Below, piece after piece: positions 8,999-16,668 of a stretch of DNA of 64,000 nt. Position numbers and translations under genes: made by a program. Position 1 is the stretch's first letter. The number at the start of each line of letters is the position of its first letter. Below the pieces are notes generated by a model. It saw only the letters and a list, made by a program, of their open reading frames with translations. It was not told the origin of the DNA and ran no database searches. Source of the stretch: Microvirga aerilata (lineage in GTDB: Bacteria; Pseudomonadota; Alphaproteobacteria; Rhizobiales; Beijerinckiaceae); the NCBI RefSeq assembly GCF_016743775.1, contig NZ_JAEQMY010000006.1, positions 1-64,000 on the forward strand. The letters run 5' to 3'.

Positions 8999-9385
8999 AT
9001 GAGCGACCCCATCCTAAAGCCTTTCAGCAAGGCGGAGATGGAGGCCATGCGCAAAGCGACCCGTGACGAGGAGGGCCTGAAGCGCCGGTTCTGGGACAAG
9101 CTCAAGCGCGTTGCGGGCAAAATCCCCTTCGCGGAGGATCTAGTCGCCGCCTTTTTCTGCGCCACGGATCCATCGACTCCGAGCCGCGTGAAGCTGATTC
9201 TTCTGGGCGCCATCGCCTATTTCGTCTTTCCGACGGATGCGATCACCGACCTCCTGCCCCTGATCGGCTTTGCCGATGACGCTGCCGTCTTGGCCGCAGC
9301 GATCACGCAAGTCGCCGGTTCCATCACGGAAGAACACAGGATCAAGGCCAGACAGGCTTTGACCGACAATTCAGAGCAAGCTTAG
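8999..9385 (+). CDS. YkvA-family (DUF1232) membrane protein
   Basis: A 128-residue protein with a helical, charged N-terminal half and the DUF1232 core KLILLGAIAYFVFPTDAITDLLPLIGFADDAAVL. In this family the FPxDxIxDxxPxxGxxDD motif lies in a short hydrophobic hairpin. I prefer the ATG at 8999 because GGAAGGAG is 7-14 bases upstream; an in-frame ATG at 8942 adds 19 unconvincing residues. The function of the family is unknown. An intrinsic terminator lies about 160 bases downstream. Confidence 0.88.
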   Translation: MSDPILKPFSKAEMEAMRKATRDEEGLKRRFWDKLKRVAGKIPFAEDLVAAFFCATDPSTPSRVKLILLGAIAYFVFPTDAITDLLPLIGFADDAAVLAAAITQVAGSITEEHRIKARQALTDNSEQA

Positions 9386-9432
9386 CATTAAGTGCGAATA
9401 GGCTTCTTTTCAGAACAAAGAATATTAACTTG

Positions 9433-9460
9433 TTGCAATGTTATTTCTTGTCGCTATAAG
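9433..9460 (+). promoter_or_regulatory. Putative sigma70-type promoter in AT-rich gap
   Basis: TTGCAA (9433-9438), 16-base spacer, TATAAG (9455-9460). It sits inside a strikingly AT-rich stretch (about 9390-9530) in a GC-rich genome and points at the short untranslated segment that ends in the terminator at 9538-9560. Confidence 0.5.
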
Positions 9461-9466
9461 TCTTCT

Positions 9467-9561
9467 TCGTTCGCAAAAAAGTTATTTCAACTCCTCCGGC
9501 TTTTTAAAAGACGAACAAGCTTTTCAAAGACACCTTCAGGGTCGCTTCGGCGGCCTTTTTA
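9467..9561 (+). ncRNA. Candidate small RNA (about 95 nt) with CTCCTCC motif
   Basis: Between the promoter-like element ending at 9460 and the terminator at 9538-9560 lies an AT-rich sequence with no credible ORF. It contains CTCCTCC (9491-9497), an anti-Shine-Dalgarno string flanked by A/U-rich sequence, and then a UUCG-capped terminator followed by five T. Short transcripts built like this are known as trans-acting sRNAs in Hyphomicrobiales (for example mmgR and AbcR types). The alternative is merely the 3' UTR of the YkvA gene. Assignment to a known family cannot be made by eye. Confidence 0.45.
9538..9560 (+). terminator. Intrinsic terminator with UUCG loop
   Basis: AGGGTCGC, loop TTCG, GCGGCCTT (with G-T pairs), running into TTTTT at 9556-9560 then ATTT. 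It would end transcripts from the YkvA gene and the candidate sRNA. Confidence 0.75.
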
Positions 9562-9679
9562 TTTCGCTGCCGTTCAGACGCAACCACCATGCTCCCGGTA
9601 CCGCCGCGTTTGGACGCATCGCCAAGCAGGCTTTCGCCCCTTAACGGGGGTGGTGAAGAGTTCTTAACCATCCGGTTTT

Positions 9680-10408
9680 ATGATCCGCCCCATGATTACT
9701 GCATCTCTCCAGCGCGGCATCGCCGCAGGCATCCTGTCCGCCATCGTGGCCATCGGAACCGGTCCTGCCGCTCAGGCTCAATCCCAGCGTTCGACAGGGC
9801 AATCCTCCCGTTCGGCTCCGGCCAAGCCGGCCGCGGCCTCAAAGCCTGCGGCAAAGCCGGGCTCCACGGCCAAGACCTCCCCGGCAAAGCCTGCTGCGGC
9901 TGCGGCAGCCGGGGCAGCGGCTGGCGCAGGCGCCGCCAAGGCAACCCAGGCAGCAACAGGCCCGGGTGGAGCCTCGCTGCTCACGTCCTATGGCGACTGG
10001 GGCGTCTATACCGCCCAGACCGGCCGCTCGAAGATCTGCTATGCGCTCAGCCAGCCCAAGGACCGGCTGCCCAAGAACGTGAACCGGGATCCGGCCTATC
10101 TGTTCGTGTCCTTCCGGCCCGCCGAGAACGTGAAGAACGAGGTTGCCCTGGTGCTGGGCTTCACGGCCAAGGAGAACGGCCCGGCGGAGGCTGCGGTGGG
10201 CAATGCTTCTTATGCGCTCCTCACCAAGTCCGCCAATGCCTGGCTGAAGAACCCGGCAGAGGAAGGCCAGGCCATCGCCACCATGGCGCGCAGCGGCACC
10301 GTGACCGTGAAGACGCAATCGGTCCGCGGCTCGAGCCTTACGGACCGCTACTCCCTGAACGGGTTCAGCAAAGCTCTGGAGCACGCCCGCAAGGAGTGCG
10401 CCTCCTAG
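9680..10408 (+). CDS. Invasion-associated locus B (IalB) family protein
   Basis: A 242-residue exported protein: signal peptide (about residues 1-33, AAQAQ), then an Ala/Lys/Pro-rich linker (about 35-100, low complexity, PAKPAAAAAAG type), then the IalB domain starting at SYGDWGVYTA. That domain has the two conserved Cys (ICYAL and KECAS), which probably form a disulfide. The family is periplasmic/outer-membrane associated and is linked to erythrocyte invasion in Bartonella; in free-living relatives its role is unclear. Start is either 9680 or the in-frame ATG at 9692; neither has a strong ribosome site. Confidence 0.88.
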   Translation: MIRPMITASLQRGIAAGILSAIVAIGTGPAAQAQSQRSTGQSSRSAPAKPAAASKPAAKPGSTAKTSPAKPAAAAAAGAAAGAGAAKATQAATGPGGASLLTSYGDWGVYTAQTGRSKICYALSQPKDRLPKNVNRDPAYLFVSFRPAENVKNEVALVLGFTAKENGPAEAAVGNASYALLTKSANAWLKNPAEEGQAIATMARSGTVTVKTQSVRGSSLTDRYSLNGFSKALEHARKECAS

Positions 10409-10578
10409 AAAAGAAGTCCCACACCGGCAGATCTCACTCCCATCAACTTCGACGCATGCGCCCGGAACCGTATGCGTCGCCATGCTGTCCAATGTAACAT
10501 AGTAGCGTCCGATGGGGAACGATGATAGTTTTCCTGAGGATGTGGGGTCTTCCACCCCGTTCTTGAGGGGAACAGTGT

Positions 10579-10874
10579 ATGACCCGGTGGGTGGCGATTT
10601 TTGACGATGCTCCCGGCATGCTGCAGGTCCGCCAAGAGCATGCGGATGCCCATTTCGAATATCTGAAGCGTCATCAAGACCAGATTCGGATTGGCGGAGG
10701 CCTGCGGGAGATCCCGGGGGCTCTTTCGTTGGAGCTCTCTGGGTTCTCGAAACGGAGAGCCGCGAAGAAGCCGTGCGGTTGATCGAGGAAGATCCCTATT
10801 TTCAGACCGGCTTCAGGCGATACCGGCTGTTCGTCTGGGGCAAAGCGTTCGAAGATGTGGCCGTCACCCTTTAA
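10579..10874 (+). pseudogene. YciI-family (YCII-related) protein, single-base frameshift
   Basis: The first frame reads MTRWVAIFDDAPGMLQVR and continues to REIPGA, then runs off into unrelated sequence and a stop at 10782. From 10739 the next frame reads WVLETESREEAVRLI and goes on to FVWGKAFEDVAVTL, which is the C-terminal half of a YciI-like protein. Adding one G to the G5 run at 10716-10720 joins the halves as GGSFVGALWVLE, giving about 98 residues, the normal family length. Either a real frameshift or a homopolymer sequencing error. YciI-like proteins are small ferredoxin-fold proteins of mostly unknown function. Confidence 0.82.
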
Positions 10875-10957
10875 AAACGTCGCGATGGACCTCACCTTTC
10901 TGACGTAATCGTGCTATAGACGATTTTCGTTCCCCACAACAAAGGCTGAGATTTCCC

Positions 10958-12271
10958 ATGGCGACGGTGCTCGACATCGCCAAGCGTAACCCTAATGCGG
11001 CCCCGGTGGCCGTAAGCGATGCCGCGCGCGCGGCCGGGTTCATCGAAAAGACGGCGGAGCTGAGCGTGGCGGCAGGCGCCGCCCCGGGGGGCGCATCCCT
11101 TGTTGGACTCACCCGCGACCAGCTGAAGGATTCGCTCTCCGCCATCGGGGTGCCGGAGCGCGAGCTCAAGATGCGCGTGGCCCAGCTGTGGCACTGGATC
11201 TATTTCCGTGGGGCCAAAGACTTCGCCGAGATGACCAATATGGGCAAGGAGCTGCGCGCCAAGCTGGCTGCCGCCTATACGCTTGCCCGCCCGCAGGTGG
11301 TCTCCGAGCAGGTGTCGAAGGACGGCACCCGCAAGTGGCTGATCCGCATGGCCTCCACGGGCCCCCTCGACAAGGGCGCGGAAATCGAGTGCGTCTATAT
11401 CCCCGAGACCGACCGCGGCACCCTGTGCGTGTCGAGCCAGGTCGGCTGCACCCTCACCTGCTCCTTCTGCCACACGGGCACCCAGCGCCTGGTGCGCAAC
11501 CTCACCTCGGCCGAGATCGTGGCGCAGCTCATCGTTGCCCGCGACGCCATCGGCGACTGGCCCGACGCCGTACCGCCGGAAGGGGCCTTCGTTCCCAATG
11601 ACGGTGGGCGCTTCGTGTCCAACATCGTGTTCATGGGCATGGGCGAGCCGCTCTACAACACCGACAACGTGGTGGCTGCCATCGACGTCATGTCGGACGG
11701 CGAGGGCCTCAGCCTGTCTCGCCGGCGCATCACGGTCTCCACCTCCGGCGTCGTGCCGCAGATGGAGCGTCTCGGAACCGAGGCGAACACCATGCTGGCG
11801 ATCTCGCTCCACGCCGTACGCGACGAGCTGCGCGACGAGCTGGTGCCGATCAACCGCAAGTACGACATCCAGCAGCTGCTCGACGCCTGCCGCGCCTATC
11901 CGGGCCTGTCGAACGCGCGTCGCATCACCTTCGAGTACGTGATGCTCAAGGGCGTGAACGATTCGGATGCCGATGCGCGCAAGCTCGTGCAGCTGCTGAA
12001 GGGCATTCCGGCCAAGATCAACCTGATCCCGTTCAACCCCTGGCCCGGCTCGAAATACGAGTGCTCGGACTGGGAGCGGATCGAGCGCTTCTCCGAGATC
12101 GTCTACCGCGCCGGCTACGCCTCGCCCGTGCGCACCCCGCGTGGTCGCGACATCCTGGCCGCCTGCGGCCAGCTCAAGAGCGAAACCGAAAAGCTGCGCG
12201 CCCGCGCCCGCATGATGGCCGAACAGGGCATCGGGGCGGAAGGCGTCTATGCGGTGAGGGATGGGGAGTAG
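10958..12271 (+). CDS. rlmN: Dual-specificity 23S rRNA (A2503-C2) / tRNA (A37-C2) methyltransferase RlmN
   Basis: A 437-residue radical-SAM methylase. The [4Fe-4S] motif is CTLTCSFC (CxxxCxxC, about residue 163-170). [13 protein letters not shown] and the C-terminal [12 protein letters not shown], holding the second methyl-carrier Cys, are diagnostic. The protein is longer than E. coli RlmN because of an N-terminal extension (first 45 residues) and an insert before GRFVSNIVF; both are common in alphaproteobacteria. It methylates A2503 of 23S rRNA and A37 of some tRNAs, aiding decoding accuracy. Confidence 0.97.
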   Translation: MATVLDIAKRNPNAAPVAVSDAARAAGFIEKTAELSVAAGAAPGGASLVGLTRDQLKDSLSAIGVPERELKMRVAQLWHWIYFRGAKDFAEMTNMGKELRAKLAAAYTLARPQVVSEQVSKDGTRKWLIRMASTGPLDKGAEIECVYIPETDRGTLCVSSQVGCTLTCSFCHTGTQRLVRNLTSAEIVAQLIVARDAIGDWPDAVPPEGAFVPNDGGRFVSNIVFMGMGEPLYNTDNVVAAIDVMSDGEGLSLSRRRITVSTSGVVPQMERLGTEANTMLAISLHAVRDELRDELVPINRKYDIQQLLDACRAYPGLSNARRITFEYVMLKGVNDSDADARKLVQLLKGIPAKINLIPFNPWPGSKYECSDWERIERFSEIVYRAGYASPVRTPRGRDILAACGQLKSETEKLRARARMMAEQGIGAEGVYAVRDGE

Positions 12272-12340
12272 GTTCCTGAAGCCTCAGGCCCCGCAGTTCC
12301 CAGATGCATCAGGTTTGTGGGGCCGATAAGATGTGATAGC

Positions 12341-12365
12341 GTTCTCCAACTTCCCGTTGGAGAAC
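12341..12365 (+). promoter_or_regulatory. Perfect 10-bp hairpin covering the ribosome binding site of the next gene
   Basis: GTTCTCCAAC (12341-12350), loop TTCCC, GTTGGAGAAC (12356-12365). The right arm holds GGAG (12359-12362), the only Shine-Dalgarno-like string before the ATG at 12369, so the folded RNA would hide the site. No T-run follows, which argues against a terminator. Confidence 0.65.
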
Positions 12366-12368
12366 ATC

Positions 12369-12812
12369 ATGCTGCGCACGGTGGGGGCTATCCTCGCGGC
12401 TCCCTATGTCGCATCGCTTCTCATTCACGTTCTAACCGCCCTGGTTGGCGCCTCCACCGAAACCAGCCTTCTTCTCGCAGCCCCATCGTATTTCGATGGG
12501 TTTCTTGATCTCCTCAAGTTTCTGGTGATCGGCACCTTCGGTGCCATGATGTTCGGCGTCCCGATCATTCTTGGAGCCAGCCTCGTCGCTTGTGCGCTCC
12601 ATGCCTTTGCTCTGCACACGAAGCGTTACGTCATCGCGAGCGGAAGCGGGCTCGGCTGTGTGTCCCTCACCCTGCTCTTCGTGCAGGAGCGAAGCGACCC
12701 ATGGATCTACCCGATGGCAGGTCTGATTTCGGGCGCCATCTGCGGCTGGGTCTACTGGCGCATCGCCATCGGGCGGACACCTGAGGGCCCGCATGCTATA
12801 GACCCGGCATGA
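12369..12812 (+). CDS. Small integral membrane protein, function unknown
   Basis: A 147-residue protein with four predicted membrane helices (roughly 4-25, 45-75, 85-110, 120-140). The ATG at 12369 is preferred over the GTG at 12333 because GGAGAAC is 4-10 bases upstream; this places the start directly behind the hairpin at 12341-12365. Its stop overlaps the start of the next membrane protein gene by four bases (ATGA), so the pair is translationally coupled. I do not recognise the family. Confidence 0.65.
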   Translation: MLRTVGAILAAPYVASLLIHVLTALVGASTETSLLLAAPSYFDGFLDLLKFLVIGTFGAMMFGVPIILGASLVACALHAFALHTKRYVIASGSGLGCVSLTLLFVQERSDPWIYPMAGLISGAICGWVYWRIAIGRTPEGPHAIDPA

Positions 12813-13303
12813 TCCGCTGGCTTCTTCTCATCCCCTTCGCGCTTCTCATCGCCATCGGCGTCAGCGGCACCTTCTTCCTCATTGCCTCCATCGTCGACCC
12901 GGCGATGGCGGTGCTGACGGGCGATGCGCTTTTTGTCGGCTTCTGGTCGCTGGTGGACGCGGTGTTTTCCGCCGAGGATCCGGGGCCCATCGTGGAGGAC
13001 GCCTTTCTGGCCATCGGCCGGATAATGTTCACGCTGCTCATCTTCCCGCCGCTTCTGATTGCAGTCATCAGCGAGGTCTTAGGGATGCGCAGCCCCCTCT
13101 GGCACACCCTGGCCACCGCGGTGCTGACCGCGGCGGTGCCATGGATTCTGCGCGGTGACGCCCGCATCACCACGCCCGCGGAGCTGCATGTGAGTCTTGT
13201 GCTCGGTCTGACCGGAGCTGTTGCGGGTTTCGTCTTTTGGGCGATTGCCGGGCCCGAGCCCCGGCGCCCCAACCCTACCGCGCCGATGTCGTCAGGATCT
13301 TGA
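12809..13303 (+). CDS. Integral membrane protein, function unknown
   Basis: A 164-residue protein with about four hydrophobic helices (residues 3-25, 38-55, 72-98, 125-150) and a short, Pro/Arg-rich cytosolic tail. The start overlaps the stop of the preceding membrane protein gene. Its last 29 bases overlap the 3' end of the convergent LysE gene. No family recognised; the pair may work together in the membrane. Confidence 0.7.
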   Translation: MIRWLLLIPFALLIAIGVSGTFFLIASIVDPAMAVLTGDALFVGFWSLVDAVFSAEDPGPIVEDAFLAIGRIMFTLLIFPPLLIAVISEVLGMRSPLWHTLATAVLTAAVPWILRGDARITTPAELHVSLVLGLTGAVAGFVFWAIAGPEPRRPNPTAPMSSGS

Positions 13304-13916
13304 TCGCAAAGACCGAGAACAGGCCCGCGAAGGAGTAGTCGATCCCGCGCATGAATTTCGGGTGGCCGCGCAGGAGCGCGATCACTTTCTCCGCGCCCAG
13401 GATCATGAGAACACCCATGGGAGCGGTGAGCGCGATGAAATAGAGCCCGAGGAACATGAGCTTGTCGGCCACGTGCGGATCGTGGGAATCGACGAATTGC
13501 GGCAGGAAAGTCACGAAGAACAGCACCACCTTGGGGTTCGTGAGGTTGATGCCGACGCCCATGAAGAAGGTCTTCCAGAACGAGACCTCCGCCCGGTCCT
13601 CCTCCTTTACGTTGAGCGCTGAGCCGTTGCGCACGGCGTCGAACGCCATCCACAGCAGGTAAAGCGCACCGACCACCTTGAGCACCGTGAAGGCAGTGAC
13701 CGAAGCTGCCAGCAGGGCGGACAGGCCAAGGGCTGCCAGCAGCGTGTGGACGGCGCATCCCGCCATCGCTCCCAGCATCGAAGCCATCCCGGCCTTGCGT
13801 CCGCCTGCCATGGTTTTCGCCAGGGACAGGCTCATGTCCGGCCCAGGCGTGATGAAGAGCAGGGTGGCGGCCAGCGAGTAGGTGAGCAGGGTGCTGACAT
13901 CGGGCAGAAAGGTCAT
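13275..13916 (-). CDS. LysE/RhtB-family amino-acid exporter
   Basis: A 213-residue, six-helix transporter. The family signature near the first helix is present: LLFITPGPDMSLSLAKTMAGGRKAGMASMLG. Such proteins export amino acids or homoserine lactones; the substrate cannot be told from sequence. A second paralogue lies at 33918-34550. The gene is monocistronic and convergent with the membrane protein pair. Confidence 0.9.
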   Translation of the reverse strand: MTFLPDVSTLLTYSLAATLLFITPGPDMSLSLAKTMAGGRKAGMASMLGAMAGCAVHTLLAALGLSALLAASVTAFTVLKVVGALYLLWMAFDAVRNGSALNVKEEDRAEVSFWKTFFMGVGINLTNPKVVLFFVTFLPQFVDSHDPHVADKLMFLGLYFIALTAPMGVLMILGAEKVIALLRGHPKFMRGIDYSFAGLFSVFAIKILTTSAR

Positions 13917-14061
13917 CGGCGTGATCCGGTGGGCAAAGCGGCTGGATCATGCCCTAATCCGATGTGCACGGCCATAGCAAAGCGGCTTGTTCCAGGAGCA
14001 GCCCCGCCCCATGTGTTGACCCGGCAAAAAGAACAAGAATCGCAACGCGAGAAGGACACCC

Positions 14062-14661
14062 ATGAAGGCCTTGCTTTGGCAGACCCGGATCCGCGCCGCC
14101 CTTGTCGGCATGATCCTGGCCTTCGGGCTGTCCGCCTGCGGCGTCAACGCCATCCCGACCCTGGAGGAGCAGGCCAAGGCCGCCTGGAGCGAGGTGCAGA
14201 ACCAGTATCAGCGCCGGGCCGAGCTGATCCCGAACCTCCTCGACAGAGTGAGAGGCTCCGCTCAGCAGGAGCGCGAGGTGCTGACGCAGGTCGCAGAGGC
14301 CCATGCTCGCGCAGCCCGGATTCAAGCCGATGCATCGACCGTGCACGATCCTGAAAGGTTCCGGCAATTCAGGGAGGCGCAGAACCAGCTCTCAGGGGCC
14401 CTCGGGCGCTTGCTTGCCGCCGTGGAGCGCTACCCCGAGCTGAAGTCCGACGCCGGCTTCATAGCCCTGCAATCCCAACTGGAAGGCACGGAAAACCGCA
14501 TTGCGGTCGCCCGGCGCGATCACATCGCGGCCGTGGAGGCCTACAACGCGGAGCTGCGCACGATTCCGGGCCGCTGGATCGCCGGGTTTCTCTATCCGGA
14601 CGCCAAGCCTATGGAGACGTTCACGGCCGCCAAACCTGAGCCTGCATCGCCGCGGATCTGA
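14062..14661 (+). CDS. LemA-family lipoprotein
   Basis: A 199-residue protein beginning with a lipoprotein signal peptide; the lipobox is LSAC with Cys at about residue 26. The LemA core follows: LEEQAKAAWSEVQNQYQRRAELIPNLLD, then a long helical bundle and the AVEAYNAELRTIPGRWIAGFLY segment. GAAGGA 8 bases upstream supports the start. LemA genes are often followed by a TPM-domain gene, which is missing here. Function unclear; probably an envelope structural or stress role. Confidence 0.92.
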   Translation: MKALLWQTRIRAALVGMILAFGLSACGVNAIPTLEEQAKAAWSEVQNQYQRRAELIPNLLDRVRGSAQQEREVLTQVAEAHARAARIQADASTVHDPERFRQFREAQNQLSGALGRLLAAVERYPELKSDAGFIALQSQLEGTENRIAVARRDHIAAVEAYNAELRTIPGRWIAGFLYPDAKPMETFTAAKPEPASPRI

Positions 14662-14702
14662 CTGCCTTCGACGGAAGCGTCTTCACAAGGTCTTGCTGCG
14701 GG

Positions 14703-15452
14703 CTAGAGACCTGGCCCCTTCGCGGCTCCAAGGATCACCCCAGGCCTTGCCGCATCGGTGCTTTGCAGAAGCACCACATAGGCGTCCCCGCCCTTCCGGG
14801 CGGTCTCGAGGGGCATCTCGAAGCGGGCTGAACCGCCGCGCCATTCGCCCAGGCGGTTGAGACCCCGCACCACGTTGGCGTAGGTGATCGTCTTGCCGCG
14901 GTTCTCGCCGCGCTCGATGGGCACCGTCTGCGTCCGCAGGACGGGCAGCACCCACACCTCGGCCTCGCGCTGGGTGGTGTCCGGCGTCTCCTCGACCTGG
15001 ATGACCACCGTTCCGTCCTGCTCGTCGAGGGTCACGTTCACCGGCAGGGTCTTGCGGCCTTTCGAGGTGTACTGGATCGCCTTCTCGATCTGGGTCCGGT
15101 CGGAGCCGATGCACGACTTCTTGCCGTTCACGATCATCTGCGGCGTGAAGACCTGCCGGTCGCTGCGGGAATGGGCATAAGCCTTCTGCCGCTCGGTGAA
15201 GGCCACATGGGCCAGCGTGTCCTTCCAGCCGAGATAATCCCAGTAATTCACAGGCAGGGACAGGGCGATGATGTCCGGCTGGCGGGAATACTCCACCAGC
15301 AGTTCATCGGCCGGCGGGCAGGACGAGCAGCCCTGGCTGGTGAACAGCTCCACCACCGCACGCGGCGGATCCGCCAGAGCGGGTTGCAGGAGAGCGGCAA
15401 AGCCGAGAGCCGCCAGGGCCAATGTCAATCGAGACGCCATGATGGAAGCCAT
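14703..15452 (-). CDS. Secreted thioredoxin-fold protein (DUF1223)
   Basis: About 249 residues with a signal peptide (ALAALGFAALLQPALA) followed by the DUF1223 domain: VVELFTSQGCSSCPPADELL. The CSSC pair resembles a thioredoxin active site, but no redox partner has been established for the family. Exported to the periplasm. I prefer the ATG at 15452; a TTG at 15473 and an ATG at 15440 are alternatives that do not alter the mature protein. It lies downstream of the lipid A cluster on the same strand but is separated by repeats. Confidence 0.88.
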   Translation of the reverse strand: MASIMASRLTLALAALGFAALLQPALADPPRAVVELFTSQGCSSCPPADELLVEYSRQPDIIALSLPVNYWDYLGWKDTLAHVAFTERQKAYAHSRSDRQVFTPQMIVNGKKSCIGSDRTQIEKAIQYTSKGRKTLPVNVTLDEQDGTVVIQVEETPDTTQREAEVWVLPVLRTQTVPIERGENRGKTITYANVVRGLNRLGEWRGGSARFEMPLETARKGGDAYVVLLQSTDAARPGVILGAAKGPGL

Positions 15453-15500
15453 GGAACACGAATTGCGCCTCAAGGGAAACTCACGTTAGCTTGAGCGCCA

Positions 15501-15547
15501 GCGCATCGTGCGAAAAAGTGGACCCGGTTTTTCGCGCTCAACGATGT
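15501..15547. repeat. Dispersed palindromic element (GCGAAAAAGTGG...TTTTTCGC)
   Basis: GCGAAAAA / TTTTTCGC arms around GTGGACCCGG, flanked by GCATCGTG and CAACGATG. Related to the elements at 15565 and 28861. It lies between the DUF1223 gene and lpxXL. Confidence 0.6.
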
Positions 15548-15564
15548 GCTCATTAAAGATTTAA

Positions 15565-15611
15565 GCATCGGATTAGATCCCAAAAGTGGAATCCACTTTT
15601 GGGTCCGATGC
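15565..15611. repeat. Dispersed palindromic element overlapping the 3' end of lpxXL
   Basis: GCATCGG ... ATCCCAAAAGTGGA / TCCACTTTTGGG ... CCGATGC: a near-perfect palindrome with arms AAAAGTGGA/TCCACTTTT. It supplies the last 12 sense codons and the stop of lpxXL. A degenerate copy is at 28861-28896. Confidence 0.8.
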
Positions 15612-16532
15612 TTTGGCAGGCACGCGCCAGCGGCGGTGCATCCACAGCCATTGCTCCGGGTACTCCCGCACCCATTCCTCCACCACGGCGGTCATGGCCT
15701 GCATGGCGCCCTGCACGTTGATCTGACCGTCGTGATCGCGGGGCAGATCGAGGGGCGGCGTGAGCTGCAGGCGGAAGCGGTGGCCCGGGAGCCGGATCAC
15801 CCGGACCCCGTGAACCGGGCAGTCGAAGCGGCGGGCGAACTTGCCGAGGATCGGGTTCACCAGGGCCGTGCGCCCCATGAAGTTCACCAGCACGCCCCGG
15901 GTGAAGTGCTGGTCGATGAGCATGCCGAGATGGCCGCCCTTCTCCAGCGCCCCCTGCATGGCGAAGGCCGCGCCCTGGCGGGCCGCCTCGAGATTGCCCA
16001 TGGTCTCGCTGCGGATCTCGTGCAGCACGCGGGCGATCGCCGGATCGTTGGGCGCGCGGAACACCGCCGTGGTGTCGAGCCCGAAGCGCGCGGCGCAGAT
16101 GGCCGGCAGCTCCCAGTTGGCCAGGTGGGCGGAGAAGATGAGGCCGGGCTTGCCGTCGTCCCTCAGCTTGAGGAAGTGATCGATCCCGTCGACCTCGGTG
16201 CGGCCGGGGACCTCGCTGTCGGGGTCGAAATCGAACAGGCGGCCGAGATGCGGGTACTCGCCGGCCGTGCGGCCGAGATTGCTCCAGGCGGCCATCGCCA
16301 AGGCCTTCACCTCGGCCTCGGTTTTGTCCGGATAGGCGGCGCGGATGTTGGCCAGCGCCGTCTTGTGGGCGCCAAGCAAGGGGCCGAACGTGCGGGTGAG
16401 CGCCGCGCCGACCGCGCCGGAGCGCTCGGGGCCGAGAGCCCGTGAGAAGGCGAAGACACCCCGCACGACGCCGACCATGACCGTCTCCGTGAGGCGCGAG
16501 ACGAGGCTTCGGGGGCGGTGGGTCTGCTGCAC
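15573..16532 (-). CDS. lpxXL: VLCFA acyltransferase of lipid A (LpxXL; LpxL/HtrB family)
   Basis: About 319 residues from the GTG at 16532 (AGGACCGGAACCAC upstream). The LpxL-type HX4D/E motif is HLANWE (near residue 136); IDQHFTRGVLVNFMGR and the C-terminal YPEQWLWMHRRW are family blocks. It transfers the 27-hydroxyoctacosanoate-type acyl chain from AcpXL to lipid A at the inner membrane. It is last in the acpXL cluster. The final residues, ASDPKVDSTFGI, are encoded by a palindromic repeat and lie past the normal family end, so the gene's 3' end has been replaced or extended. Confidence 0.92.
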   Translation of the reverse strand: MQQTHRPRSLVSRLTETVMVGVVRGVFAFSRALGPERSGAVGAALTRTFGPLLGAHKTALANIRAAYPDKTEAEVKALAMAAWSNLGRTAGEYPHLGRLFDFDPDSEVPGRTEVDGIDHFLKLRDDGKPGLIFSAHLANWELPAICAARFGLDTTAVFRAPNDPAIARVLHEIRSETMGNLEAARQGAAFAMQGALEKGGHLGMLIDQHFTRGVLVNFMGRTALVNPILGKFARRFDCPVHGVRVIRLPGHRFRLQLTPPLDLPRDHDGQINVQGAMQAMTAVVEEWVREYPEQWLWMHRRWRVPAKASDPKVDSTFGI

Positions 16533-16668
16533 GTGGTTCCGGTCCTGGCATAAAAAGCCGGCTGGGGGCCGGCCGTATGAGGGGAAAGGTCCCACGGTTT
16601 TTTGCCGGGAGCCCGTTTCGTCTAGATCTGTGGTTGCGCGGCCGTCTGTTCCAGGGGTCCGACCCGGG

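Noticed and set aside
9392..9667. Small ORF (about 90 codons) in the AT-rich gap
   Set aside because: No ribosome site, poor codon use, and it reads through a terminator hairpin.
12796..13950. About 380-codon minus-strand frame spanning the membrane protein gene and the LysE gene
   Set aside because: The LysE motif is in another frame and the upstream part has no family features.
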